Of a DNA stretch of 64,000 nucleotides, positions 8,779-17,008 are shown in pieces; position 1 is the first letter of the stretch, and the number at the start of each line of letters is the position of its first letter. A model generated the notes under the pieces. The model did not search any database, was not told the origin of the DNA, and saw only the letters and a program-made list of their open reading frames with translations. The stretch is taken from assembly GCA_019694395.1 (NCBI GenBank), contig JAIBCC010000003.1, positions 188,001 through 252,000 on the forward strand, read 5' to 3'. Origin of the DNA: Pyrinomonadaceae bacterium. GTDB taxonomy: Bacteria > Acidobacteriota > Blastocatellia > Pyrinomonadales > Pyrinomonadaceae. Made by a program: the position numbers and the translations under genes.

Positions 8779-9210
8779 TCAGCGAAGATTCTTTCCTTTT
8801 CCAAGCCTTTTCAGATCATCTTTAGCTGCCGAATAATCTTTTGTCCACGAACATTTGTTATCTGACAAGGCTCCGTCATTATTTCCTTTAGCATAGACCA
8901 GATATTTATTGCCCACTTTGAACCAAGCCTGATAGTGCATATTTTCGTAATAGCTGACTTCGACAGTTTTACTTGCTTTTCCTTTCCAATACTTTTCAAC
9001 CTGAAAGGTAAAAACCTTATCGTCTCCCTCTTTTCTTTCGCTGAGGATCGTTCCGACAAAAATGACCTTTGAATTTTTATACTCGGATTCAAAAGTCGGC
9101 ATCGCGCATTTGGCAAAAGATACCGATTCGGTTGCCGGAATATTTGTGTTGGTTGCAGAGAAGCTCGTAAATATTGTGAATAATGAAAAGATTATGGTTA
9201 ATAAGTTCAT
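8779..9210 (-). CDS. secreted NTR/TIMP-like domain protein
   Basis: The 143-residue protein starts at an ATG with a GGAG upstream; a longer frame exists but runs into the repeat region. It has a signal peptide (about residues 1-20, MNLLTIIFSLFTIFTSFSA). The rest resembles the netrin/TIMP fold of bacterial secreted proteins: AKCAMPTFESEYKNSKVIF near the N-terminus, VFTFQVEKYWKG, a YLVYA strand, and a C-terminal NKCSWT preceding a helix. Two conserved cysteines could form the typical disulfide. Such domains bind or inhibit proteins in animals; the bacterial role is unknown. Confidence 0.75.
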   Translation of the reverse strand: MNLLTIIFSLFTIFTSFSATNTNIPATESVSFAKCAMPTFESEYKNSKVIFVGTILSERKEGDDKVFTFQVEKYWKGKASKTVEVSYYENMHYQAWFKVGNKYLVYAKGNNDGALSDNKCSWTKDYSAAKDDLKRLGKGKNLR

Positions 9211-9295
9211 TGTTTTAACTCCGTGCGGAAAAGCTCCGTTAATTAAAGAATGTTTGACTTCTAAAATCTTGCAGACTGTCTTAAAAATAGGTGAA

Positions 9296-9505
9296 GCTAT
9301 CTTTAAGTATCGAAAGGCTAACAAAAAAATAGCCGTTTGAGTATAAAAGACAGGAAGTCGAATATAAAAGATAGCTGTTTGAACCTAAAATATAGGAAAC
9401 GCTATCTAAAACATAGCCGAAGCTATCTAAAATATAACCGAAGCTATCTAAAATATAGGCAAAGCTATCTAAAATACCGGAAAAGCTATCTAAAATACTA
9501 CCGAA
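9296..9505. repeat. 21-bp tandem repeat array in a divergent promoter gap
   Basis: Five units with an exact 21-bp period occupy 9401-9505, each beginning GCTATCTAAAAT or GCTATCTAAAAC and ending in a variable GCCGAA-like tail. Degenerate units with GTTTGA/TATAAAAGA spacing extend back to about 9296. The array fills most of the 457-bp gap between two divergent genes; the remaining part (9506-9667) is AT-rich and probably holds the promoter of the downstream gene. A TTG-initiated frame runs through it, giving a basic heptad-like SYLKYRK repeat, but it lacks a ribosome-binding site. Confidence 0.85.
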
Positions 9506-9667
9506 TTGATATAAATGAATACTTTAACTATGGAAAAGGAAACGTTTAGACGATTATAATATTAATTAATGTCAGTTAGCAGACAAATTTTATGATTTGA
9601 AACTTATATATTTAAACTTGATTTAATTCCCAAAGATTAAAATCATAGCGAACAGAGGGAAAAGATA

Positions 9668-10933
9668 ATGATTCAAGTTAAAAAAAAGACTGTTTTAACT
9701 AAAATAACTCTAGCGGTAAGGTTTAACCTGCTTATTTCTCTCGCCATATCAACTTTTCTACTGATTTTACTCAATGCAAATAACTGTTTTGCTATTAACT
9801 CTTTTGAAGAAATCAAAAATTATTTGATCAATAAAACTAATCTTGAGAACAACGATCTTTCCCAATTGGAAAACGGCAAAATGGTTTCCAAATTACTAGC
9901 TGTTGATAATAAAAAAGAAGTCGCGGTTTTTGGTGTAATTCCAATTAACACTCAGCCTGATCTTGCGTTTCAGGCATTTCAGGAAAGTCTTATTCGGCAA
10001 AGCAGTAAATCAAGCAATGATTTCGGCAGCTTTAGTAATCCGCCAACCCCCGAAGATGTGCAGAACCTGACTTTAGAAGATAGGGATATTGAAGACCTCA
10101 AAAAATGTGAAATCGGTAATTGCAATGTGAAATTATCTGCCGAAATGATAGAACGGTTTCAGAAGGAAATAGATTGGAATGCTCCTGATTATGCCAAACA
10201 AGCTACAAAACTATACCGGCAGATGATTTTGGATTATGTTCGGGATTATTTGTTGCGGGGCGATGCTGCTTTGATTAAATATGATGATAAAAAAGATACC
10301 GTTAATTTAGCTGATGAAAATAGCTCACTCCTTAATGAATCAATTTTGGTAAATGACTTTGCTCCTGATTTTGCCAAATACATTAAGGACTTTCCACATT
10401 CCGAACTGCCAAATATTACTCAATCAATTACCTGGGCAAAAGTTAAATTCGGTTTAAAACCCGTTATCATCGTTACTCAAACGATCAATTACCGAATAGA
10501 AAATACCGATGTTTCACCTCAAATCTTTTCCGTGACCAAGCAAATCTATGCCAATCATTACTTTGAGTCTTCTTTAGGATTAGCCGCCGTTATCAAGGCT
10601 CAGGATAATAAGGATAATCCTAAATCTTATCTTCTCTATTCAAACTATTCACGTTCCGATGCTCTGGGCGGAACTCTCGGGAAATTAGCCCGCAAAACTG
10701 TAGAAACTCAGGCAGTAGATAAACTTGAAACTTTATTACAAACGGCAAGATATATCTCCGAATCAAAATCTGCTGATCCTGATGAATCCACTTCATTTTC
10801 AGGTCAGCCGGATTTAATCAAAAACTATTCTTTCTGGTTACTATCTATGTTGGTGATTGCCGCTCTGTTGTTTTGGTTTGCTCTAAGAAAAACATCGAAA
10901 AAAGGGGTTCTTAAAACTAATAAAAGCGCATAG
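9668..10933 (+). CDS. secreted/membrane-anchored protein of unknown family
   Basis: The 421-residue protein has a long N-terminal signal sequence (hydrophobic about 22-42, cut after NCFA), a large extracytoplasmic part and a C-terminal membrane helix (about 385-405, WLLSMLVIAALLFWFAL) followed by a basic tail. A CEIGNCNVKLSAEMIERF segment around residues 150-170 and GDAALIKYDDK near 200 recall an unnamed family I know from Acidobacteria, which has a similar Cys-x-x-x-Cys-x-x-x-L pattern. An AGAGGGAAA-type ribosome-binding site precedes the ATG. Function unknown. It is divergent from the NTR-like gene. Confidence 0.85.
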   Translation: MIQVKKKTVLTKITLAVRFNLLISLAISTFLLILLNANNCFAINSFEEIKNYLINKTNLENNDLSQLENGKMVSKLLAVDNKKEVAVFGVIPINTQPDLAFQAFQESLIRQSSKSSNDFGSFSNPPTPEDVQNLTLEDRDIEDLKKCEIGNCNVKLSAEMIERFQKEIDWNAPDYAKQATKLYRQMILDYVRDYLLRGDAALIKYDDKKDTVNLADENSSLLNESILVNDFAPDFAKYIKDFPHSELPNITQSITWAKVKFGLKPVIIVTQTINYRIENTDVSPQIFSVTKQIYANHYFESSLGLAAVIKAQDNKDNPKSYLLYSNYSRSDALGGTLGKLARKTVETQAVDKLETLLQTARYISESKSADPDESTSFSGQPDLIKNYSFWLLSMLVIAALLFWFALRKTSKKGVLKTNKSA

Positions 10934-10939
10934 GTATCA

Positions 10940-11382
10940 GTGGAAAGTGGAAAATGGAAAGTGGAAAGCGGAAGAGTATCTTTAATTTACCGCTTTCCAT
11001 TTATATTTATGCTAAGTTGTGTGAAAAAGATAGATACAAAATTCCCCTACTTTTTAAGGAGGGGGGTCCCGCTACGGGACGGGGTGGTTTTCTTAAAAGC
11101 AGCTATTTTACTCTCATAGGTTGAATCAACCACCCTCCCCTTTGGGTATCCCTCCTTAGCAAGGAGGGAAGTTTTGTTTCTTCTATTCATGCAACTATAC
11201 TAAGTTGTGTGAAAAAAAGAAGAGATTTCAAGATAAAATTTAAGAAATTATTACAAAAGATTTGAAAAAGTTTTGATTTCCACCTTCAGGCGGCTTTTCA
11301 TTAAGGTTTAGCCTGCTAAAGCAGGAACTCGGAACTTTTAAGAAACACTTAAACTTTCCATTTTCCACTTTCCACTTTCCAC
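10940..11382. repeat. GTGGAAAGTGG words as a long-range inverted repeat enclosing a non-coding gap
   Basis: The 448-bp gap between two convergent genes contains no plausible gene. Its outer edges are GTGGAAAGTGGAAAATGG words (10940-10971) and their inverted copy (11354-11382), which runs into the tsaD stop codon. Within lie a palindrome-rich element (11036-11176) and a CCTGC-TAAA-GCAGG hairpin around 11312. The whole stretch can fold as nested hairpins and may terminate both transcripts. Confidence 0.75.
11012..11216. mobile_element. MITE/REP-like palindromic element between 17-bp direct repeats
   Basis: CTAAGTTGTGTGAAAAA occurs at 11012-11028 and again at 11200-11216. Between them lies an imperfect palindrome: GGGTGGTT (11082-11089) matches AACCACCC (11128-11135), with internal hairpins GTCCCG-CTA-CGGGAC (11066-11080) and CCCTCCTT-AGC-AAGGAGGG (11150-11168). 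The ends are roughly AAAATTCCC and GGGAAGTTTT. It has no coding capacity. The direct repeats may be a target duplication or part of the element. Confidence 0.6.
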
Positions 11383-12458
11383 TACAATTTGTATCTGACC
11401 TTTTTCTTCTTCAGTTCGTTATCTTCGACTTCGATATTCTGCAAACGCATCGTTACATCGGCATTCATGGTAAGCTCGGCGCATTCGCCGTTCTTCAAAT
11501 GAAAATATCCGGCAGCGGCGATCATCGCTGCATTATCCGTCGAAAGATGTTTGGAGGGGAAATAGACCGGCAAATTCAGCTTTTCACCAAGTTTTTCCGA
11601 GGCATTCCGCAAATACCCATTACAGGCGACTCCGCCGGCTACGATCAAGGTTTTTGGAAATAGCTCATCGGCTAATTTCTCTACCGATTTTAAGAGCGAA
11701 CGCACCACCGTGTCCTGAAAAGAGGCGCATAGATCTTTTATTTCCTGACTGATTCCTCCGCCGTCTTGAACAGGTTCAATATTGTTTTCTCTGATGTATC
11801 TGGCGACCGCCGTTTTTAGTCCGCTAAAGCTGTAATCAGGTCGTCCGTCCGAAATTTTGGCAATCGGGAACCTGATCTTTTTGGCATCACCTTCACGGGC
11901 TAACTTTTCAATGACCGGACCTCCCGGATAACCGAGATTGAGCATTTTTGAGACTTTATCAAAAGCCTCGCCTGCCGCATCATCACGGGTTCGGGCAATT
12001 ACTTTATATTTTCCTTCTTCGGGCAGATAAAATAAATTAGTGTGTCCGCCAGAAACGATCAGCGCAAAAGCCGGATACTGAACCGGAGGATTTTCAAAAT
12101 TGACCGAATAAACGTGACCTTCGATATGATTGACTCCGACAAAAGGAATTTCTAACCCAAAAGCCAACGCTTTGGCATAAGAAACACCAACGAGGAGCGA
12201 ACCGATCAAACCGGGACCTTGTGTAACAGCAATCGCATCAATTTCTTTCAAATCAACCTTGGCTGTTTCCAGAGCCTCGGTCACAATCGGGTCAATCTTT
12301 GCCAAATGTTCCCGCGAAGCAAGTTCCGGCACGACTCCGCCCCACGGACGATGCAGCTCGATCTGCGAAGAAATGACTGACGAGAGAATTTCGCGTCCAT
12401 CGCGGACAACTGCCGCCGCCGTTTCATCGCAACTGCTTTCGATTCCTAAAACCAACAT
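11382..12458 (-). CDS. tsaD: tRNA N6-adenosine threonylcarbamoyltransferase TsaD
   Basis: TsaD (Kae1/Gcp) transfers the threonylcarbamoyl group to A37 of ANN-reading tRNAs together with TsaB and TsaE. The 358-residue protein is full length, with [14 protein letters not shown] at the N-terminus, the metal-binding HIEGH (His111 and His115), the SGGHTNL nucleotide loop, and the C-terminal [13 protein letters not shown]. TsaB, TsaC and TsaE are not in this window. Convergent with the upstream membrane-anchored protein gene. Confidence 0.98.
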   Translation of the reverse strand: MLVLGIESSCDETAAAVVRDGREILSSVISSQIELHRPWGGVVPELASREHLAKIDPIVTEALETAKVDLKEIDAIAVTQGPGLIGSLLVGVSYAKALAFGLEIPFVGVNHIEGHVYSVNFENPPVQYPAFALIVSGGHTNLFYLPEEGKYKVIARTRDDAAGEAFDKVSKMLNLGYPGGPVIEKLAREGDAKKIRFPIAKISDGRPDYSFSGLKTAVARYIRENNIEPVQDGGGISQEIKDLCASFQDTVVRSLLKSVEKLADELFPKTLIVAGGVACNGYLRNASEKLGEKLNLPVYFPSKHLSTDNAAMIAAAGYFHLKNGECAELTMNADVTMRLQNIEVEDNELKKKKVRYKL

Positions 12459-12570
12459 ATTTTAAGTGTAAAGTGATGATGGATAAGTGACAAGTTTTGA
12501 GTTTTGAAAATGCTTTTGGTAGGCTGCTTGAATTTGAATTTATGTTCGGAGAATTATAATGATTTAAGTC

Positions 12571-12630
12571 TTAAGATCAAAAACTCTACACCTTTTCAAA
12601 ATGTTATAAAGGGTAGAGTTTTGATTTTAA
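12571..12630. terminator. long inverted repeat downstream of the cystatin-like gene
   Basis: TTAAGATCAAAAACTCTAC (12571-12589) faces GTAGAGTTTTGATTTTAA (12613-12630), about 17 paired positions with one bulge. On the minus strand it lies 3' of the cystatin-like gene and 5' of tsaD, so a terminator or processing hairpin is plausible, although no clean U-run follows. Confidence 0.5.
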
Positions 12631-12692
12631 TAGTTAGAGTTGTAATGAAGAAAAGACACGTTTTTTCTGTATTGGAGACAGATCAGATGGTT

Positions 12693-13082
12693 TTATTGTT
12701 CGTTGCAGTCAGATTCTTCCCATTTTGTGAGTTTCATTTCACCATAAGGGGCTCTCCAAACAATAACTGTTGCCCAAACTGTAACTCCGTCTTCGCCTTC
12801 TTTTATTGGTGGTGCATATACTTCGATACAAAGGCGATAATTAGTTCCTTGAACAACTTGCCGTTCGGCTTTGGCAATACTTTGCAGTTCAAGTTTTTGC
12901 TTTAATTCCTTAGCTTTGGTAGTAACAGCGAAATCCGCCGCAAATTTTACATCTTTATCTTCAACATTTGCGGATCTATATCCACCTACACTGGGCACAT
13001 TTTGCCCGAATGCACTTGTTGCACAAGCTGCCAGAATGAAAACCACCGCAATAAAGAAAATTCGTGACGAATTTTGTTTCAT
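12693..13082 (-). CDS. secreted cystatin-like protein (putative cysteine-protease inhibitor)
   Basis: The 129-residue protein has a signal sequence; LAAC at residues 17-20 could be a lipobox, or cleavage may follow AFG. The mature part matches the cystatin pattern in order: Gly33-Gly34 near the N-terminus, a helix with AADFAV (48-53), then the QxVxG loop as QVVQG (75-79) followed by TNYRL, and a C-terminal strand pair with WRAPYGEM where cystatins have the PW hairpin (Trp replaced by Tyr). These three regions form the papain-binding wedge in animal and plant cystatins. Inhibition of a cysteine protease is inferred only. Confidence 0.78.
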   Translation of the reverse strand: MKQNSSRIFFIAVVFILAACATSAFGQNVPSVGGYRSANVEDKDVKFAADFAVTTKAKELKQKLELQSIAKAERQVVQGTNYRLCIEVYAPPIKEGEDGVTVWATVIVWRAPYGEMKLTKWEESDCNEQ

Positions 13083-13209
13083 TTAGAAATCTCCAAGTCT
13101 TTTAAATTCGAAAAACCCTTAACTTTTAACCTGTTTTTATCAAAAAGTCAAAACTTAATAGAACTTGCTAATAACTGATTTTGCCAACAAAAGACAAGGG
13201 TTACAGTTA

Positions 13210-14568
13210 TTAACAATCACAACAACCACCGCAATCACAACTGTCACAGCAGCCACTGCAGCAATCGCAATTATCACAGCCGCATTCACCGCAATCGCAA
13301 CAGCACTCGCAATCATCGCAGTCACAACAGCAAAGAAAACATCCGTTACTATTGCCGCCGTCGCTTCCGCCGCCTTTCAATCCGCGTTTTCTTTTTCCCT
13401 GAGGTTGTCCGCCGCTTTCGGGGGGAAGTGGAGGAGGAGTATAGCCGCCGCCCGTTCCTTCGCCGTCCATCTGCATTATATTTCTGGGAAAAGCCAAAAC
13501 CGCACCGACAATAGAGCCGATAAACATCAGATTAAAACTCAGTTCAGCACATTCACGGGCAGATTTTGCTTCCTTCGCGTGAACCGGAGAGATAAACGCA
13601 AAGGCTAAAACAAAGATAAAGATAGGCAAAGCAGCCGCCCACGAATGATTTGCCGTCAATTCTTCGGCACGAACTTTGGCACGCTCAAATCTTTCGGATA
13701 AAGTCAGACGTTTTTTAGTTTTGCAGACCAGAGCAGGGAGTTTTGTTTCGATTTTTTTCTGCAAATTGCTTCTTAAACGTGAGGCAAAAAGTTGCTTTCT
13801 GGTTTCAGAAATCGGTAATTCGTAAATATTCGAGATAATTTCGCTTTCTAACTCAAGCAAAATCGAAACGCTTTTAGCTTTTCCTTTTTCGCCGAATACC
13901 GAACGCAAAGCATTAAATTGGTTATGCTTTTCATCCTTTTCAAAATCTTCAAACGCATCCAAAAGATAGATTAACTTGCCGAACGCAAAACCGATTTTGC
14001 GGGCGAGAGTTTCGATTTCAGTTCTTTTGACTAACTTCGCGCCCTCTTGGAAGAAAGTGGCAGTAGCATTGGCAGTCGGCAGGGCTAATTCGTCCAGATT
14101 CAGACTTTCACTTTCACGTTTTTCCTGTGTTTCCAATAACTCACGCACTTTTTCAAGCGGAAAGTTCCACTTTTTCAATAGTTTTTCGGCTTCGATAAAT
14201 TCTTTAGAAAAGATTCGATGCGCCAGTTTGAAACGCTTTTGGCGAGTGTCGGCAACGTGATCGGCAATTTTGAATTCGGTTAAAATAACATTGGTCGTGG
14301 CGGCAAATTGAAGCAACAACGGCATCTCATTTTTCGGCAAACTGAGGCAGTTATAGGACTGATACGATGCCTGCCAACCTTCAACCTTTTCTTCGCTCAA
14401 ACTCGTCAAAATCTCAGCCAGAAAAACCGTATCGTGATTGAGTAAAAGCCTTGATTTTTGTCCGTAAAGACTGCCGATTGTTTTACAAGTTCCGCAATAA
14501 TGCAGACGGCGAAAACGCTTTTCCTCTGCGGACATTCCACAGCTCTTTGCACGCATTAAACCAAACAT
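13210..14568 (-). CDS. DUF5685 family protein with cysteine-rich C-terminal tail
   Basis: The N-terminus is typical of DUF5685: MFGLMRAKSCG, RLHYCGTCKTIG and LLNHDTVFLAEIL, a helical region of about 280 residues. It continues with two hydrophobic segments (about 315-335 and 350-370). The end is exceptional: the last 43 residues contain 22 cysteines, mixed with Asp, Gly, Glu and Ser. Similar but shorter Cys tails are known in this family. It may bind metal or sit in a membrane-proximal complex. It is 6 bases downstream of the DUF4112 gene and probably in one operon with it and the WD40 gene. Confidence 0.88.
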   Translation of the reverse strand: MFGLMRAKSCGMSAEEKRFRRLHYCGTCKTIGSLYGQKSRLLLNHDTVFLAEILTSLSEEKVEGWQASYQSYNCLSLPKNEMPLLLQFAATTNVILTEFKIADHVADTRQKRFKLAHRIFSKEFIEAEKLLKKWNFPLEKVRELLETQEKRESESLNLDELALPTANATATFFQEGAKLVKRTEIETLARKIGFAFGKLIYLLDAFEDFEKDEKHNQFNALRSVFGEKGKAKSVSILLELESEIISNIYELPISETRKQLFASRLRSNLQKKIETKLPALVCKTKKRLTLSERFERAKVRAEELTANHSWAAALPIFIFVLAFAFISPVHAKEAKSARECAELSFNLMFIGSIVGAVLAFPRNIMQMDGEGTGGGYTPPPLPPESGGQPQGKRKRGLKGGGSDGGNSNGCFLCCCDCDDCECCCDCGECGCDNCDCCSGCCDSCDCGGCCDC

Positions 14569-14574
14569 ATTTTT

Positions 14575-15126
14575 TTATCCGAATAGTTTAGAAATAAATT
14601 CCCAAATTTGATAAAACGCTGATCCTAAAAGGAAAATACTTATTAAAATGGAGCTAACTAAGATTCCAATCAGAATAAAGATGATTGCGATCACGAAAAT
14701 CCAATCGCCGGTAGTTCCTTTTCCGCGTCCGGCTCCCCGTTCACGAATCAAATCCATATTTTGCTTGTTGGATTTCCAGAAAAAATCAAAAGCATCACCG
14801 ATAAAAGGAATTGCTCCAACCACATAATCCAAACCGATATTAAAAGCCATTCGGATTAGCGTAATTTTCGGCACTCCGTAACGAACTCCGGCAATCAGAA
14901 TATAAAATGAAATAAATGAGGTTGCAATGTCACCAACATTCGGAATCAAGCCGATCAGAGCATCAATCCCAAATCTCCAACCGACTCCCGGAACTCTAAA
15001 AAGTCCGTCCAAATAATGCGAAAGTGTATCCAGACTTTCTTCGATCTCAATTTGTTTACGCTCTTGTTTCGATAATCCGAAAAGATTTTGTTGCCGCTTG
15101 ACTTCAATTTTATCAATATTTTCCAT
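14575..15126 (-). CDS. DUF4112 membrane protein
   Basis: The 183-residue protein has the DUF4112 core: LDGLFRVPGVGWRFGIDAL, IGLIPNVGDI and AIPFIGDAFDFFWKSN, with two membrane segments in that core and a third hydrophobic stretch near the C-terminus (about 145-170). It is predicted to be an integral membrane protein of unknown function. It lies in a tight minus-strand run, six bases from the WD40-repeat gene upstream and six from DUF5685 downstream. Confidence 0.92.
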   Translation of the reverse strand: MENIDKIEVKRQQNLFGLSKQERKQIEIEESLDTLSHYLDGLFRVPGVGWRFGIDALIGLIPNVGDIATSFISFYILIAGVRYGVPKITLIRMAFNIGLDYVVGAIPFIGDAFDFFWKSNKQNMDLIRERGAGRGKGTTGDWIFVIAIIFILIGILVSSILISIFLLGSAFYQIWEFISKLFG

Positions 15127-15132
15127 AGTAAT

Positions 15133-16122
15133 TTATTTAATTCGCCAAACTTTGATTTCTCCTTTGGTCGAACCGTTGGTAATTAAATTTGTATTGGTCA
15201 GGGGCAAAAAATCTGTAATGAACGAACTTCCTTCAGATGCAGAATCATCGGTAATTTGTTTAATTTTTTTTGTTGCAACATCTAGAAGCGTTATCGTTTT
15301 AGTTTTGTAGTTATTGATAATTACAGTTTTACATCCATTTGCAACGGAAACTTTTCCGTGGAAATTTCCGCCGAGATTCTGTGGAGTATAAGGAATATAT
15401 TCTTTTGGAATCGGTAATGTCCGCAGGATTTGACCGTCATTCGTATTAATAAATTTGACTTCCAAAAGGTTGGCAACCGCTAATTCTGCACCGCCTTGGC
15501 AAAATGTCGGGGCTGCTTGTGAATAAGTAGAGAGCGAAAATGATTTTTCCGGTTTGCCTAAATTCCAAATGGAAATCCTTGATTCAAGATTGGTTGAAGC
15601 CAACAATTTTCCGCCAGGTGAATAGGTCATAAACTTCATTCGCAATCCTTTTTCGCCGAGCGTATTTATTTTTTCTCCGTCTTTAAGATTCCAGATTTCA
15701 ATCGTTCCGTCGCCCATATCAACCGCTAAATTGAGATTGTCGGGCGAAATTGCCAAAGAATAAATGCTCCAGCGTGTAACGGGAAAAGTTTTGGTCAAGG
15801 AAAGGTCGGATGTGTCATAAATATTGACTTCTCCGTAATTATTGCCGGTAATTAAAAATTTTCCGTCATTGGAAAAGATTGCAGAGTTGGCAAATCCTTT
15901 GCGTTCCAGCGTCCCGCGCAAGTTTCCGGTTTTCATTTCATAGATATTAAAATCAGAACTATCTTCAGCGGCAAGCAAAGTTCCGGCAGGTGAAAAGAAA
16001 AGTAATTCAATTTTGTTTTTGTGCGTAAAGGTGTAATCGGGCGATTGAGAAAAAACGGTAAGCAAAAAGCTCCATAAAATAAACGCGACAAAAAAAACAA
16101 ATTTTATTGCAGAAGTTTTCAT
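15133..16122 (-). CDS. secreted WD40-repeat protein
   Basis: The 329-residue protein has a signal peptide (about 1-26, ending VFSQ) and a series of WD40-type blades: LLAAEDSSDFNIYEMKTG, FLITGNNYGEVNIYDTSD, LNLAVDMGDGTIEIWNLKDG, LLASTNLESRISIWNLGK and a last NGSTKGEIKVWRIK. About seven blades are expected, enough to close a propeller. Such proteins are periplasmic scaffolds. It heads the run with DUF4112 and DUF5685. No partner can be named. Confidence 0.88.
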   Translation of the reverse strand: MKTSAIKFVFFVAFILWSFLLTVFSQSPDYTFTHKNKIELLFFSPAGTLLAAEDSSDFNIYEMKTGNLRGTLERKGFANSAIFSNDGKFLITGNNYGEVNIYDTSDLSLTKTFPVTRWSIYSLAISPDNLNLAVDMGDGTIEIWNLKDGEKINTLGEKGLRMKFMTYSPGGKLLASTNLESRISIWNLGKPEKSFSLSTYSQAAPTFCQGGAELAVANLLEVKFINTNDGQILRTLPIPKEYIPYTPQNLGGNFHGKVSVANGCKTVIINNYKTKTITLLDVATKKIKQITDDSASEGSSFITDFLPLTNTNLITNGSTKGEIKVWRIK

Positions 16123-16148
16123 CTTAAAATCAGCCTTTTTTAACTAAT

Positions 16149-16517
16149 TCAAGACTTTATCATACAACTTGCGTGACCTAAAATTTTTTCTCCATTTTTT
16201 AATAACGACGGTGTTGGCTTCCAACCGTTTTTCAAGCGAAACTCCAAAATTTTGTCCGCATCGGGCTGATTTTTCCAGACGGCAACTGCCGCGATTGCAC
16301 CGAGTCAGGTTGTGTCAAAAACTAAATAAACGTCTTGAAAAGGAATGATAACATCGTGCGTAAATTCATCCTGGACAACTACTTCCGGCAAAACTTTAGT
16401 TTGGGTATTAAGCCAAGCCATCAACTGCCAAAGATTTTCAGACTGAGGCAAACTTTGTGTGATTTGCTCAATTTTTTCAGTAGAAATATTTTCGGCGTTG
16501 TTAATTTTCATTGCCAA
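16149..16517 (-). pseudogene. small conserved-looking gene interrupted by an in-frame TGA
   Basis: The frame starts MAMKINNAENISTEKIE, runs 70 codons to VYLVFDTT, meets TGA (16305-16307), then stays open for 51 more codons (LGAIAAVAVWKNQPDADKIL, RLKNGWKPTPSLLKNGEKI) to a second TGA. The distal part looks like genuine protein, so the first TGA is either a recent nonsense change, a sequence error, or a recoded codon. TGA is followed by C, a leaky context, and a weak 4-bp hairpin (16280-16291) starts 14 bases after it. I do not recognise the family. It lies with two other small unknown genes. Confidence 0.6.
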
Positions 16518-16529
16518 ATAAAACGGATT

Positions 16530-16958
16530 TTAATGGAGTTTTGTTCGCAATCTTTTGAGGCATTTTAGGACTTCGTCACGATTTTTACGGGATTTTATCC
16601 ATTGGGGCAATCTGCTGGCTAAGGATTTATTGGTGTTCGGGGTTCTTTCGCGCAATTTCGCTCCGACATAATCTTCCAAAAAATCCAAATGTTTTTCGCT
16701 ATAAGCCCACAGCGTTTCTCCGCAGCAAGAAATTTGCAGCCATAGCGGAAGCCGAAAATACCAGTCCACACTCGCGCCGATTCCGATTTCACTGCCTTGC
16801 CAATGCTGACGATGGACACAATGAAAACAAACTAAGTTACGGGGAGCAAAGAGTTTTGTGTTCATCTTCTCTGAATCGACGGGAACCGGAGTAACTTTTG
16901 CCATTCCCGAACATTTCGGGCAAACGACCAAAAATTCATCGCCGAAATCGTAGATCAT
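16530..16958 (-). CDS. zinc-ribbon-like hypothetical protein
   Basis: The 142-residue protein begins MIYDFGDEFLVVCPKCSGMA; the CPKC and a following CFHC (VCFHCVHRQHW) form a four-cysteine zinc ribbon, and a later SCCGETLW adds two more cysteines. I chose the ATG at 16958; a TTG at 17063 would extend it but overlap the upstream gene by 55 bases. No membrane segment. Function unknown; it appears to belong to a minus-strand cluster of small unknown genes downstream of a DUF7691-like gene. Confidence 0.75.
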   Translation of the reverse strand: MIYDFGDEFLVVCPKCSGMAKVTPVPVDSEKMNTKLFAPRNLVCFHCVHRQHWQGSEIGIGASVDWYFRLPLWLQISCCGETLWAYSEKHLDFLEDYVGAKLRERTPNTNKSLASRLPQWIKSRKNRDEVLKCLKRLRTKLH

Positions 16959-17008
16959 TTCTCCATCGTCGGAAAATTTGTTGATTTGTTCGGTAATCTT
17001 TATCAATT

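Noticed and set aside
9401..9505. CRISPR array
   Set aside because: The 21-bp units are contiguous with no spacers, and no cas genes are present.
9337..9549. Open frame of 70 codons across the 21-bp repeat array
   Set aside because: It begins with TTG without a ribosome-binding site and its product only mirrors the DNA repeat period. The repeat explains it.
13165..13608. Plus-strand Ala/Thr-rich frame of 147 codons
   Set aside because: It is the antisense of the Cys-rich tail and membrane part of the DUF5685 gene; its composition follows from TGC/TGT codons on the other strand.
16280..16307. SECIS element after the in-frame TGA
   Set aside because: The hairpin has only 4 bp plus one possible G-U pair and no clear conserved loop; it is not enough to call selenocysteine.
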